From the NCBI GenBank assembly GCA_013361095.1, contig JAATWA010000001.1:1475001-1539000 (forward strand): a DNA stretch of 64,000 nucleotides, given 5' to 3'. Shown here in pieces: positions 33,493 to 43,402 of the stretch. The position numbers and the translations under genes were made by a program. The DNA comes from Pseudanabaena biceps. Lineage in GTDB: Bacteria > Cyanobacteriota > Cyanobacteriia > Pseudanabaenales > Pseudanabaenaceae. Numbering within the stretch: position 1 is the first letter of the stretch; each line of letters opens with the position of its first letter. Below the pieces are notes generated by a model. The model searched no databases. It saw nothing but the letters and a program-made list of their open reading frames with translations, and was not told the origin of the DNA.

Positions 33493-35841
33493 ATGAATCG
33501 GGCATCCATTTTGATCATTGATGATGAAGCTGATAATTTTGATGTCATTGAAACTTTGCTCAACGATCAAGAATATGAACTGCACTATGCCTCCAATGGG
33601 GTAGATGCGATCGCCAACTTAGACAACTTTCAGCCCGATTTGATTTTGCTAGATGTGATGATGCCCGTGATGGATGGTATTGAGGTCTGTCAAAGGATCA
33701 AAGCAATACCTGAATGGAATTTTGTCCCCATCGTTATGGTGACTGCACTCAGCGCGAAAGAAGACCTAGCAAAATGTCTGGAAGCAGGGGCTAACGACTT
33801 CATTAGCAAGCCGATTAACTCCACCGAATTTCGAGCGCGGGTGCGATCGCTACTCCGACTCCAAGAGCAGCACCATAAATTAGAGCGTGCCTATGCATTG
33901 ATCCATGCACAACTAGAAGCCAGTCTAGAGGGCGTAATTGCGGCAGATGAGCAGGGAAAGCTAGTTGCTTATAATCAAAAAATGTGTGAGATCTGGGGTA
34001 TCGATCCCATCACGATTAACCCCAGCAATGAGGATTTACCCTTGCTGCCGTTATTAGAAGAAGCAAATTTCCCGCAAGTGATCACCCAAGTACTCGAAGA
34101 CACCTATGACTCGCCTGAGCAAATTACTTTTGGAGAAATAGTCAATCAAGATCTTACCTATGAATACTTTAGTAGCTCGGTAAACTCTCCTAGTGGCAAA
34201 TTTTTAGGCTTCGTTTGGCGATTTCGCGATATTACCGATCGCAAGCAATATGAAGCTACCTTACAAAAATCTAAGGAAGTTGCTGAAGCTGCTCTGCGAG
34301 TTAAGTCCGACTTTTTGGCAATGATGAGCCATGAGATCCGCACTCCTATTAATGGAGTACTGGGCATGACGGAGTTACTATCTACCACCACCCTTGATCT
34401 AGACCAGAGTCGATTTGTCCAATCAATTCAGACCAGTGGTGAAATTCTTTTAAAAGTAATCAATGATATCCTCGACTTTTCTAAACTAGAATCCCAAAAA
34501 CTATTACTAGAATCCTTGCCCGTGGATGTCTACGGAATGCTTGCCGATACCTGCAATCTGCTAAGTAAACAAGCAGAAGCCAAAGGAATTAGCCTAAATT
34601 ATCAAATCGATGATCAAACACCACCATACATTTTGGGAGATCCGATCAGGCTGCGGCAGATTTTGCTAAACCTGACCAATAATTCGGTCAAATTCACCCA
34701 TAGCGGCGAAGTTTCTCTCTCCGTATCACCACAAACATCAAGCCCAGACAATCAAGATTTATTGTTGCGGTTTACAGTTAAAGACTCAGGTATTGGACTC
34801 TCTGCTGCCCAAATCCAAAAGTTATTCCAGCCCTTTACCCAAGCCTCGATCTCGACTGCGCGTAAATATGGTGGTACAGGATTGGGCTTAGTGATTTGTC
34901 AAAAACTAGTGCAGATGATGGGGGGGCGAATTTGGGCAGAAAGTATTCCTGACCAAGGTTCAACTTTTTTCTTTGAAATCCCTATAACGGTCACTGATCA
35001 AGCACCGTCGAGAGTCAACCCTGAAATCCAACGAGACATCTCACGCCAAACAAATTCACCGACAAATCTATCTCAAAAATTACCATTGCGGATTTTGATT
35101 GCCGAAGACAATGCGATTAATCAAGAGTTGGTTTTGGCGATGTTTGCCAAAATAGGATATGCACCTATGATCGTCAATGATGGGATCGAGGTGATAGATG
35201 CACTCAAGGCGAATGATTTTGATCTTGTGTTTTTAGATGTGCAGATGCCCCGCATGAATGGATTAGAGGCGGCAGGAATAATTGTGGGTGATTGGGCAAA
35301 TATTTCCACAAATCCCTTACGTCCTAAATTAATTGCGATGACCGCTAGTGCGATGCAGGGAGATCGCGAAATGTGCTTAGACTCAGGTATGGATGACTAC
35401 ATCAGCAAGCCTGTTTCCTTTGACACCTTACAAAGAATCCTTGAACGTTGGGGAAATCAGCCTACACCAATCGCAACGCCCACAGATAAGGTTACTGATA
35501 ATAGTGAGTTTAATGAGCAAGCTTTAGTGGAAATTGCCAGTATTTCCGCAAATTTACCAAAACGGATGATCAGTCTATTTTTAAATGAAGAATGTCCCTC
35601 TTTAATTCCCAAGTTAAGACAAGCGATCGCGGATGGTGATGCGTCTCAGGTGGAATATTTAGCACATACGCTCAAAGGTAGTAGCCGAATGCTCGGGGCA
35701 AAAGCAATGGCTGAAGTTTGTCTAGAATTAGAAGTAGCAGGTCGCAAGCAACAGTTACAAGATAGCGATCTCCTTAGCGATCAGCTTGAGCGTCTATTGC
35801 CCTCAGTTATTGAATATCTAGAAGCTTATACCTCTGTCTAG
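33493..35841 (+). CDS. Hybrid histidine kinase REC-PAS-HisKA-HATPase-REC-Hpt
   Basis: This 782-residue multidomain signalling protein has: receiver 1 (1-125, LILLDVMMPVMDG), a PAS-like sensor (about 135-255), HisKA with the H-box FLAMMSHEIRTPINGVLG (about 275-340), the HATPase (LNLTNNSVKFTHSGEV, GGTGLGLVICQKL, to about 500), receiver 2 (about 535-655, LVFLDVQMPRMNG) and an Hpt domain (AHTLKGSSRMLGA). All phospho-acceptor sites are present, so it can run a full internal phosphorelay. No membrane segment is visible, so it is cytosolic. First of three consecutive genes with closely similar N-terminal receivers. Confidence 0.95.
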   Translation: MNRASILIIDDEADNFDVIETLLNDQEYELHYASNGVDAIANLDNFQPDLILLDVMMPVMDGIEVCQRIKAIPEWNFVPIVMVTALSAKEDLAKCLEAGANDFISKPINSTEFRARVRSLLRLQEQHHKLERAYALIHAQLEASLEGVIAADEQGKLVAYNQKMCEIWGIDPITINPSNEDLPLLPLLEEANFPQVITQVLEDTYDSPEQITFGEIVNQDLTYEYFSSSVNSPSGKFLGFVWRFRDITDRKQYEATLQKSKEVAEAALRVKSDFLAMMSHEIRTPINGVLGMTELLSTTTLDLDQSRFVQSIQTSGEILLKVINDILDFSKLESQKLLLESLPVDVYGMLADTCNLLSKQAEAKGISLNYQIDDQTPPYILGDPIRLRQILLNLTNNSVKFTHSGEVSLSVSPQTSSPDNQDLLLRFTVKDSGIGLSAAQIQKLFQPFTQASISTARKYGGTGLGLVICQKLVQMMGGRIWAESIPDQGSTFFFEIPITVTDQAPSRVNPEIQRDISRQTNSPTNLSQKLPLRILIAEDNAINQELVLAMFAKIGYAPMIVNDGIEVIDALKANDFDLVFLDVQMPRMNGLEAAGIIVGDWANISTNPLRPKLIAMTASAMQGDREMCLDSGMDDYISKPVSFDTLQRILERWGNQPTPIATPTDKVTDNSEFNEQALVEIASISANLPKRMISLFLNEECPSLIPKLRQAIADGDASQVEYLAHTLKGSSRMLGAKAMAEVCLELEVAGRKQQLQDSDLLSDQLERLLPSVIEYLEAYTSV

Positions 35842-35845
35842 CAGC

Positions 35846-35902
35846 TAAAAAACCAAAAGAGAGTTGCCGCGCTTTGCGCGGCAACTCTCTTTTGGTTTTT
35901 TA
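35846..35902. repeat. Perfect 27-bp palindrome plus family G module
   Basis: The arms TAAAAAACCAAAAGAGAGTT and complement have tip CCGCGC-TTT-GCGCGG. It is followed at 35907-35944 by GCAGCTTTGC...GCAACAGACTGTAAT, the family G right end. Confidence 0.8.
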
Positions 35903-35986
35903 GTTTGCAGCTTTGCTTTACCCAAAGCTGCAACAGACTGTAATTAGAGATATAGTTGAACTTTAGATCCTTATACGGTCGGCGCA

Positions 35987-37147
35987 ATGGCAAGTACACA
36001 TTCAATCTTGGTTATTGACGATGAGCCAAACAATTTTGACGTAATCGAAGCTCTGCTGGACAATCACATTTATGAATTGCATTATGCAATTAGTGGAAAA
36101 AACGTGATCGCCAATCTTGAATCTTTTCGTCCAGATTTGATTTTATTAGATGTGATGATGCCTGAAATGGATGGCATCAAAGTTTGTCAATACATCAAAT
36201 CTAGTCCCAAATGGCAAATTGTGCCGATCATTATGGTGACGGCTCTTAGTACCAAGACGGATCTTGCCAACTGCTTAGCCGCAGGAGCTGATGACTTTAT
36301 CAGTAAGCCAATCAATGGTATAGAGCTGAGGGCGCGGGTAAGCTCGATGCTACGGATTAAGCAGCAATATGATAGTATCCAGACCTTATATAGTCTGCAA
36401 TCAAATACGATCAATATTCTCGAAGGCACTCTCAGTGAATTGCGGGGGAATTTAGCTTCACGGATGTCGCACGAGCTAAATACGCCTCTAAATGGCATTA
36501 TTGGCACGATCGGCTTGCTTAACGAAAGTCTCGAAAACATGGATTTTGGGGAAATTCGCGAGATGCTGAGCTGGGCTGAAGAATCAGCAAGGCGACTAGA
36601 AGATTTGACAAAGAAATTTTTAATTTATCTAGAGCTAGAAGTTTCTCCTAAGCATCAAATGTCCTTTAAGTCAGCGCATAGCTTGTTTACTAGCGAAGTA
36701 GTTGAAGAAAAGTTTCACGAATGCGCTGTAAAGGCAATGCGGACTGCCGATCTAAAACTTGATCTTGAGAGAGCAGAAGTTGCCATATCTGATCGCTATC
36801 TTCTGATCATTCTTCAAGAATTGATGGAAAATGCAATTAAATTTTCGACCGCAGGAACGCCCATTACATTTAAAAGCAAGGTAGTTGACAATACTTTTAA
36901 TTTTTCCTTGCAGAATTTTGGTCGAGGCATGACCCCTGAGCAGATTAATCGCATTGAAGCTCTGATGCAGTTTGAACGTAAAAACTATGAGCAGCAAGGT
37001 ATTGGTTTGGGTTTAAGAATTGTCAAAAAAATTGTTGAGCTTGCGGGAGGAAAGTTGACTATTAGTAGCGTTTACGAAAAAGAAACCACTGTATATATAT
37101 CTCTACCAATTTTTCTCGGTTCTAAAGCTATAGCCAGTCAAGTCTAA
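35987..37147 (+). CDS. Receiver-histidine kinase protein
   Basis: This 386-residue protein has a receiver (1-125: ILVIDDEPNNFDVIEALL, LILLDVMMPEMDG, DFISKPING) followed by a HisKA H-box (MSHELNTPLNGIIG, about 165) and a HATPase domain with ELMENAIKFSTAG and QQGIGLGLRIVKK. The G1 box reads QNFGRGMTPEQ, with Asn where Asp is usual, which may lower ATP binding. The receiver is very close to those of the neighbours, implying tandem duplication. Cytosolic. No output domain, so a separate regulator is expected. Confidence 0.92.
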   Translation: MASTHSILVIDDEPNNFDVIEALLDNHIYELHYAISGKNVIANLESFRPDLILLDVMMPEMDGIKVCQYIKSSPKWQIVPIIMVTALSTKTDLANCLAAGADDFISKPINGIELRARVSSMLRIKQQYDSIQTLYSLQSNTINILEGTLSELRGNLASRMSHELNTPLNGIIGTIGLLNESLENMDFGEIREMLSWAEESARRLEDLTKKFLIYLELEVSPKHQMSFKSAHSLFTSEVVEEKFHECAVKAMRTADLKLDLERAEVAISDRYLLIILQELMENAIKFSTAGTPITFKSKVVDNTFNFSLQNFGRGMTPEQINRIEALMQFERKNYEQQGIGLGLRIVKKIVELAGGKLTISSVYEKETTVYISLPIFLGSKAIASQV

Positions 37148-37200
37148 AATCAGAGCAAGTTGCGGTGCTTCGCGCCACAAAGCTCTTTTGAATTTTGGCT
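37147..37200. repeat. Decayed palindrome between the signalling genes
   Basis: AAAATCAGAGC...GCTCTTTTGAATTTT pairs imperfectly around GTTGCGG-TGCTTCGCG-CCACAA. Several mismatches show decay relative to the perfect elements elsewhere. Confidence 0.5.
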
Positions 37201-37244
37201 TCGTCGTCTTGTTGTCTCTAGTCCCTTCAGGTAATCCTCACCCT

Positions 37245-38999
37245 ATGAACAATCCATCTATTTTAGTCATTGATGATGAACCCGATAATTTTGATGTGAT
37301 TGAAGCGCTATTGGGGCAACCTGAAGAGTCAAATAAATCTGATCCATCCAATCAAGATTACCAGTTGCATTATTCTGCCAGTGGCAAAGATGCGATCGCC
37401 GCATTAGAGACTTTTCAGCCTGATTTGATTCTGCTGGATGTGATGATGCCTGATATGGACGGTATTGAGTTCTGTAGGCGGATTAAGGCAATGCCGCAAT
37501 GGAGCGCCGTACCGATTATTGTCGTGACGGCTTTAACTTCCAAAAAAGATCTCGCTCAATGTCTATTTGCAGGAGCCGATGACTTTATTAGTAAACCTGT
37601 TAATCGCTTAGAGTTAGTCGCCAGAGTGCGATCAATGATTCGCATCTATCAGCAATATAAAGAATTAGCGACCTTTAATAACAAATTAGAATCAATGGTG
37701 CAACAGCGGACATCGCAATTGCAAACCATGATCTCTCAAGATGCGCTCACTAAATTACCTAGTCGCGAATTTTTATTGCAAGCTCTACGCGATCGCTTAG
37801 ATACAGGTAACTCATCCCTAGCTCTTATTTATTTAGACTGCGATCATTTCAAGTTAGTGAATGGAGCCTTTGGTCATGCGGTGGGCGATCAGCTCTTAGT
37901 GGCGATCGCCAAACGTTTACAGCAAAATTTAGCCGATGGCGAAGTTATCGCTCGCATGGGAGAGGATGAATTTTGCTTCTTGGTTGATCAAATTGAAGAT
38001 GAGCAAACTCTTAAGCCATTTCTCCACAAGATTCTCCAAAGCTTTATGCCACCGTTTTTGGTGGCCAATTGCGAAATCTATATCACTGTTTGTCTCGGCA
38101 TTGCCCTCGGCAAAAATAGCGATCAGCAACCTGAAGAACTCTTACAAGATGCTGACACTGCCATGTATCAAGCCAAGTTGCGTGGCAAAGATAGTCATCA
38201 AATCTTTGATCGACAAATGCATGTGACTATGCTCAATCGTTTGACCTTAGAAAACGATCTGCAACGCGCTCTAGAACAGCAAGAATTTATTCTCCATTAC
38301 CAACCAATTATCGATTTAGCAACGGAAAAGTTAGCAGGTTTTGAAGCTTTAGTGCGCTGGAGACATCCCGATCGCGGCATGATTTCTCCCGATGAGTTTA
38401 TCCCTAGCATGGAGACCACAGGCTTAATTGTGCCTGTGGGCATGGTCGTATTTAGACAAGCCTGTGAACAACTACGGATCTGGCAGCAACAGGGCTGGAC
38501 AGATCTCACCATGAGTATCAATTTATCAGTACGTCAGTTTTCTTGTGCGACATTACTCTCTGACATTGATCGCATCATGGCAGAAACTCTAGTCAATCCT
38601 GCGAAGCTCAAACTGGAAATCACTGAAAGCGCGATCATGGAAAATGCAGAAGGCGCGATCGCCATTACTAAAAAACTGCGATCGCGCCAAATTCAAATCA
38701 GCATTGACGACTTCGGTACAGGCTATTCTTCTCTCGGCTATCTGCACCGCTTCCCCATCGACAATCTCAAAATTGATCACTCCTTTGTGAACCAAATCCA
38801 AACTGAGGGTCGTAATTATCATGTTGTGGATACGATCATCGCCTTGAGTAATCAACTGGGTTTAGCCGTGATTGCAGAAGGTATTGAAACTAAAGAACAG
38901 CTAGCATGGTTAAAAGTAATAGGCTGTCAATACGGACAGGGCTATCTATTTAACCAACCCTTAGCGGCTTCTGATGTAGAAAGAATCTATCTAACGTGA
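37245..38999 (+). CDS. Receiver-GGDEF-EAL protein (cyclic di-GMP signalling)
   Basis: About 584 residues from the ATG at 37245 (MNNPSILVIDDEPDNFDVIE), which aligns with the neighbouring receivers; the longer frame is unlikely. Receiver 1-140, with a short insertion after EALLGQPEES, carries the acceptor in LILLDVMMPDMDG. The GGDEF domain (about 170-330) has GEDEF in place of GGDEF, a change likely to impair synthesis of c-di-GMP. The EAL domain (about 345-584) keeps EALVRW, LEITES, DDFGTGYSSL, LKIDHSF, AEGIET and the late GYLFNQPL, so it should hydrolyse c-di-GMP. Confidence 0.94.
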   Translation: MNNPSILVIDDEPDNFDVIEALLGQPEESNKSDPSNQDYQLHYSASGKDAIAALETFQPDLILLDVMMPDMDGIEFCRRIKAMPQWSAVPIIVVTALTSKKDLAQCLFAGADDFISKPVNRLELVARVRSMIRIYQQYKELATFNNKLESMVQQRTSQLQTMISQDALTKLPSREFLLQALRDRLDTGNSSLALIYLDCDHFKLVNGAFGHAVGDQLLVAIAKRLQQNLADGEVIARMGEDEFCFLVDQIEDEQTLKPFLHKILQSFMPPFLVANCEIYITVCLGIALGKNSDQQPEELLQDADTAMYQAKLRGKDSHQIFDRQMHVTMLNRLTLENDLQRALEQQEFILHYQPIIDLATEKLAGFEALVRWRHPDRGMISPDEFIPSMETTGLIVPVGMVVFRQACEQLRIWQQQGWTDLTMSINLSVRQFSCATLLSDIDRIMAETLVNPAKLKLEITESAIMENAEGAIAITKKLRSRQIQISIDDFGTGYSSLGYLHRFPIDNLKIDHSFVNQIQTEGRNYHVVDTIIALSNQLGLAVIAEGIETKEQLAWLKVIGCQYGQGYLFNQPLAASDVERIYLT

Positions 39000-39004
39000 T
39001 GCAT

Positions 39005-39105
39005 TACAGCGCAAAGCACTGTAATCCGAACCAAGAATTTTTTAAAAGTGTTGCAAAGCAACACTTTTAAAAAATTCTTGTGGTTCGTTTGCTCGGAAAT
39101 TGCTA
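39005..39105 (-). mobile_element. Family E palindromic element (copy 2)
   Basis: In reverse orientation it matches the copy at 17706-17812: AAACGAACCACAAGAATTTT, tip GTGTTGC-AAA-GCAACAC and the end GCGCTGTAAT. The distal end is GCTATG instead of GCTGTA. Confidence 0.75.
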
Positions 39106-39138
39106 TGAATAGCTAAGCCACAAAGTTTTACTATCAAG

Positions 39139-39189
39139 CGCAATTTTGGGAATTTCAGCGCCAAAGGCGCTGAAATTCCCAAAATTGCG
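39139..39189. repeat. Perfect 24-bp palindrome, family D-like
   Basis: The arms CGCAATTTTGGGAATTTCAG and complement have tip GCGCC-AAA-GGCGC. The AATTTTGGG and CAGCGCC parts resemble family D stems. It lies between the c-di-GMP gene and gor. Confidence 0.8.
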
Positions 39190-39265
39190 GTCATAATTTA
39201 AAAAAGGGCTGACAAGGGGCTTCAGCCATTTGCTTGCTGCTATCTAAAATTAATATAAAAAAGTT

Positions 39266-40624
39266 ATGTCTGATTTTGATTACGACTTATTTGTGATTGG
39301 GGCGGGTAGTGGTGGACTAGCCGCCTCAAAGCGAGCCGCAAAATATGGCGCAAAAGTGGCGATCGCGGAAGGAGATTTAGTCGGTGGAACCTGCGTAATT
39401 CGCGGTTGTGTACCCAAAAAGTTGATGGTTTATGCTTCTCACTTTTCTCACTTTTCCCATGAGTCCGCAGGCTATGGCTGGACGATACCCGCAGGGACTT
39501 TTGACTGGGCAAAACTTCGCGATGCCATTCAAACGGAAGTAATGCGATTAAATAAACTGCACATTAGCTTCCTCGAGAAAAATAATGTTGAGTTGATTTC
39601 GGGATTTGCGCGATTTGTGGATGCTCACACCGTAGCCGTAGGCGATCGCCAATTTACTGCCGAGCGTATTCTGATTTCCGTTGGCGGCGAAGCCACAAAG
39701 CCCAACTTAGCGGGAATGGAACACGCGATTACTTCTAAAGAAATGTTTCTGTTACCGAAATTCCCACAGCGCTTTGCGGTGATTGGCGGTGGTTATATCG
39801 GTGTCGAGTTTGCAGGGATTATGCGGGGACTGGGAGCCGAAGTTACGCAAATAATTCGCGATCGCGCAATTTTGCGTGGTTTTGATGATGATGTGCGAAA
39901 TAATGTTCAAGAAGGGATGGGGCATCATGGCATTAACTTGCAGACTTGCATTGACAGCAGCACCCTCGCGATTACGAAAGAGGAAAACAACCTAGCGATT
40001 ACCTTCAATGATGCCAGTGGTAAGCCTCAAATCGTTAACGTTGATGCAGTCCTATCGGCAACAGGACGGAAACCAAATCTTGCGCCTTTAAATTTGGAGA
40101 ATGCAGGAATTAAAGTTATTAATAATGCGATCGCTGTTAGAGAAGATAGCTCCACCAATCAGCCTCACATTTACGCGATCGGCGACTGTACTGATCGCGT
40201 CAACTTAACTCCTGTGGCGATCGCTGAAGGTCGCGCCTTTGCCGATACAGTTTACGGGCATACACCCCGATTTATCAGCCATACTAATATCCCTTCAGCC
40301 GTATTTTCACAACCTGAGGCGGCGACGGTTGGTTTAACTGAAGAACAAGCGCGCGAGTTATATGGCGATCGCGTGAAAGTCTATAAAACCAAGTTTCGCC
40401 CCATGTTTTACAGTCTCGCGGGCGGTGAGGCAAAAACGATGATGAAACTGATTGTGGTCGGTGAAGAGGAACGGGTTTTAGGATTGCATATGGTGGGCAA
40501 AGAGGCTGCCGAGATCATTCAAGGCATGGCGCTGGTAATCACGATGGGAGGCTGTAAAAAAGACCTAGACAATACAATGGCGATGCACCCCACCGCCGCC
40601 GAAGAGTTCGTCACACTTTCGTAA
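39266..40624 (+). CDS. gor: Glutathione-disulfide reductase
   Basis: This 452-residue FAD flavoprotein reduces oxidised glutathione with NADPH in the cytosol. The FAD fold is DLFVIGAGSGGLAASKRAA, the redox disulfide GGTCVIRGCVPKK, the NADPH fold FAVIGGGYIGVEFAG, and the second FAD motif IYAIGDCTDR. The C-terminal dimer-interface base is in MHPTAAEEFVTLS. A monothiol glutaredoxin gene lies 10 kb away. The TAA stop starts a degraded palindrome. Confidence 0.96.
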   Translation: MSDFDYDLFVIGAGSGGLAASKRAAKYGAKVAIAEGDLVGGTCVIRGCVPKKLMVYASHFSHFSHESAGYGWTIPAGTFDWAKLRDAIQTEVMRLNKLHISFLEKNNVELISGFARFVDAHTVAVGDRQFTAERILISVGGEATKPNLAGMEHAITSKEMFLLPKFPQRFAVIGGGYIGVEFAGIMRGLGAEVTQIIRDRAILRGFDDDVRNNVQEGMGHHGINLQTCIDSSTLAITKEENNLAITFNDASGKPQIVNVDAVLSATGRKPNLAPLNLENAGIKVINNAIAVREDSSTNQPHIYAIGDCTDRVNLTPVAIAEGRAFADTVYGHTPRFISHTNIPSAVFSQPEAATVGLTEEQARELYGDRVKVYKTKFRPMFYSLAGGEAKTMMKLIVVGEEERVLGLHMVGKEAAEIIQGMALVITMGGCKKDLDNTMAMHPTAAEEFVTLS

Positions 40625-40665
40625 AAAAGAGAGTAGCGGCGCTTCGCGCCATAACTCTCTTTTAG
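40622..40665. repeat. Decayed palindrome starting on the gor stop codon
   Basis: TAAAAAAGAGAGT and ACTCTCTTTTA pair imperfectly around GGCGC-TTC-GCGCC. The gor TAA is the first three bases. Confidence 0.6.
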
Positions 40666-40673
40666 CTATGACC

Positions 40674-40724
40674 GCTTCGGCTCCGCTCAGCCAGCGTATA
40701 TCGCTGGCTGAGCGGAGCCGAAGC
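40674..40724. terminator. 23-bp palindrome abutting the copper ATPase stop
   Basis: The arms GCTTCGGCTCCGCTCAGCCA and complement enclose TATAT. It ends one base before the ATPase stop codon at 40725. It has high GC content and no T-tract. Confidence 0.8.
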
Positions 40725-43082
40725 CTATTTTTGATTTCTTAGAGCCAGAGAACTGATGACCACGCTAATAGAACTCAAAGCCATCGCTAAACCTGCGATC
40801 GTGGGATTGAGAGAAATTCCAAAACTAGGATAGAGAATCCCTGCGGCAACAGGAATTGCGAGAATGTTGTAACCAAAAGCCCAAAATAGATTTTGGCGAA
40901 TTTTGCTAAAGGTAGCGCGACTGAGTTTAATCGCCGCCACAATATCGTTGATGTCATGACGCATCAGCACAATATCCGCAGTTTCCATTGCCACATCAGT
41001 GCCTGAACTGAGCGCAATGCCCACAGTGGCGCTAGCTAGAGCAGGCGCGTCATTAATGCCATCGCCGATCATCGCCACTTGCTGTCCTTCGTCAAGTAAT
41101 CGCATGATCGCCTCAGCTTTGCCGTCGGGCTTAACTTCCGCGATCGCACGTTCCGCAGGAATACCAAGCTGCTCGGCGATCGCCTTAGCAGTTGCTTGAC
41201 GATCGCCTGTGAGTATCCATACTTGTAAGCCCAGTGCTTCAATTTGACGCACAACTTCGGGAGCTTCTGGTTTGAGGCGATCGCGCATCGCGATCATGCC
41301 AACCTCTAGGCTGCTTTCAAGATTATTACCGTTTGTATTAGCTCCAAAAGTTGCCACAAAAATTGGCGTTTTCCCCAATTCCGCAAGTTGTTGCGATCGC
41401 TCTAACATTTCACTGCAAATGTTCACTTGGCGATCGCTCAGCCAAGCACTATTACCGACTAAGATTTTTTCGCCAGTGGTGAGTGTCGCTTCTACACCCC
41501 CACCCGCGACAATTTGAGAAGACTTTGTAGGCAATAACTCAATATTTAACTCTTCAGCTTTAGCGATCGTCGCTGCACCGAGGATATGGTTTGCGCCCAC
41601 CTCCGCACTAGCCGCTAGCTGTAAAATTCTCAAAGCTGAAGCAGGAACTTCGCGATCAATCAGACTTCTAAAAGTAGTTTGGTCGATGATTGTGCGTCCA
41701 AACACGATTAAGTCATTGGTAACCACATCGGTGACTTCGGGCTTGCCTGTGGTAAGTGTGCCAGTTTTATCAAAAACCACTGCTGACAGTTGATCGATCT
41801 TTTCGAGACTAGCTCCACCTTTGATCAAAATTCCTTTTTCTGCGCCCATTCCCGTACCGACCATAATCGCTGTTGGTGTGGCTAAACCCAAAGCACAGGG
41901 ACAAGCCACGACTAAAACCGCGATCGCCAGTCGTAAACTAAACACAATCTCGGCATGAACTAATCCATACCAAACTAAAAAAGTCAAAGCAGCGATCGCC
42001 ATGACCGCATAGGCAAAGTAACCCGCCACGCGATCGGCTAAGTATTGGATAGGTGCTTTGCTGGCTTGGGCGGACTCCACAAGGGAAACAATTCGCGCCA
42101 AAGTTGTTTCCGAGCCAGTTTGCAAAACCTGCACTGTGATTGCCCCTGTCAAGTTCAGTGTGGCTCCTGTGACTCGCGCTCCCATTTGTTTGGCGACAGG
42201 CATGGATTCCCCTGTGAGCATTGATTCATCGACACTAGAGCTACCGATGATAATTTCGCCATCAACGGGGATTTTTTCCCCAGGTAAAACAATAATGCGA
42301 TCGCCTATTTGGAGATCTTCGACGGCAGTAGATACTTGCAAGTCACCGTCACTACTTGTAATCACTAATCTGGCACGGTCGGGCTGTAACTCCATCAGGG
42401 CGCGAATCGCATTAGAGGCTTTCCCCTTAGCGCGTTCTAACAAAGCTTGTCCTAACAACACAAAGCCCAACAACATCACAGGCTCTTCAAAAAAACATTG
42501 CCAGTTTAATTGCGGCACAAATAAGGCGATCGTGCTGGCGACATAGGCGGAAATTGTGCCTAAACCCACCAAGGAGTTCATGTTGGGGGCGCGATACCAC
42601 AGTGACTTCAAGCCATCCCACCAGATGGGGCGACCGACCCAGCTCAGGGTGAGGGTTGCCACCGCCCAGTGAGCATACATATTTCCGACTAAAGGTAAGT
42701 CTGTGACTCCGATCAAGCCAAGATGTCCAACGATCGCCAAAATTACCAATCCCGCAGGAATAGCGATTTCTTGGCTAGTTTTTAGCCAATTAGCATTGGT
42801 ATGAGATAAATTCTCAGCGCGATCGCGTTGGTTAGTTTTATCAATAAACTGCGCGGCAAAACCCGCCTTGGCGATCGCCTCAATTAATTGCGGCACTAAT
42901 TGCTGTGGATCGCTCGCATCGCTATAAATTACAGTCGCTTTTTCGGTCAATAAGTTTACACTGGCGGCTTTCACTCCTTCGCAACTGAGCAAACGTTTTT
43001 CCACCGTTGCCACACAGCCCGCGCACTTCATGCCTGCGATCGCTAAGCCTAAAGATTTAGACTGGGTATCAAGCTTCACCAT
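40725..43082 (-). CDS. Copper-translocating P-type ATPase (P1B-1)
   Basis: About 785 residues from the ATG at 43082; a TTG at 43115 and GTG codons between are alternatives. An N-terminal HMA domain has the metal site GMKCAGC. Membrane helices carry the CPC motif in [12 protein letters not shown]; catalytic motifs are TGES, DKTGT and [12 protein letters not shown]. Late helices have [12 protein letters not shown] and MALSSISVV, which fit Cu(I) transporters (CtaA/PacS group). The usual HP dipeptide of the nucleotide domain reads HI here (GANHILG). Whether it serves plasma or thylakoid membrane cannot be told. Confidence 0.93.
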   Translation of the reverse strand: MVKLDTQSKSLGLAIAGMKCAGCVATVEKRLLSCEGVKAASVNLLTEKATVIYSDASDPQQLVPQLIEAIAKAGFAAQFIDKTNQRDRAENLSHTNANWLKTSQEIAIPAGLVILAIVGHLGLIGVTDLPLVGNMYAHWAVATLTLSWVGRPIWWDGLKSLWYRAPNMNSLVGLGTISAYVASTIALFVPQLNWQCFFEEPVMLLGFVLLGQALLERAKGKASNAIRALMELQPDRARLVITSSDGDLQVSTAVEDLQIGDRIIVLPGEKIPVDGEIIIGSSSVDESMLTGESMPVAKQMGARVTGATLNLTGAITVQVLQTGSETTLARIVSLVESAQASKAPIQYLADRVAGYFAYAVMAIAALTFLVWYGLVHAEIVFSLRLAIAVLVVACPCALGLATPTAIMVGTGMGAEKGILIKGGASLEKIDQLSAVVFDKTGTLTTGKPEVTDVVTNDLIVFGRTIIDQTTFRSLIDREVPASALRILQLAASAEVGANHILGAATIAKAEELNIELLPTKSSQIVAGGGVEATLTTGEKILVGNSAWLSDRQVNICSEMLERSQQLAELGKTPIFVATFGANTNGNNLESSLEVGMIAMRDRLKPEAPEVVRQIEALGLQVWILTGDRQATAKAIAEQLGIPAERAIAEVKPDGKAEAIMRLLDEGQQVAMIGDGINDAPALASATVGIALSSGTDVAMETADIVLMRHDINDIVAAIKLSRATFSKIRQNLFWAFGYNILAIPVAAGILYPSFGISLNPTIAGLAMALSSISVVISSLALRNQK

Positions 43083-43131
43083 TGATTGAGTCACATTCAC
43101 AAACCTGTCAAACAACTTACTAAATCTTAAA

Positions 43132-43184
43132 AATTGAATAATTAGGCTGGCGCGGCTAAGCCGCGCCAGCCTAATTATTCAATT
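43132..43184. repeat. Perfect 25-bp palindrome upstream of the copper ATPase
   Basis: The arms AATTGAATAATTAGGCTGGC and complement have tip GCGCGGC-TAA-GCCGCGC. It lies about 50 bases upstream of the ATPase start. The rest of the gap 43083-43402 is AT-rich with a family F fragment (CCAAGACATAGAG at 43224). Confidence 0.85.
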
Positions 43185-43402
43185 GGAGGGGAGTAGCTAG
43201 TACTAAAAGCTGATAGCCACAAACCAAGACATAGAGTTAGCATATACGCAAATCTAGTTTGATTGATTTTGGATTTACGCTTAGTATTAAGAAATCGTAG
43301 ATACAAGTCTGTTAGAGATTCTATTCATGATTTTTTCAAAGGTTTTCTAGATTTTTTATACTTAACCTAATGGTTCAAAATTCTCTGACACTGAGCTAGC
43401 TA

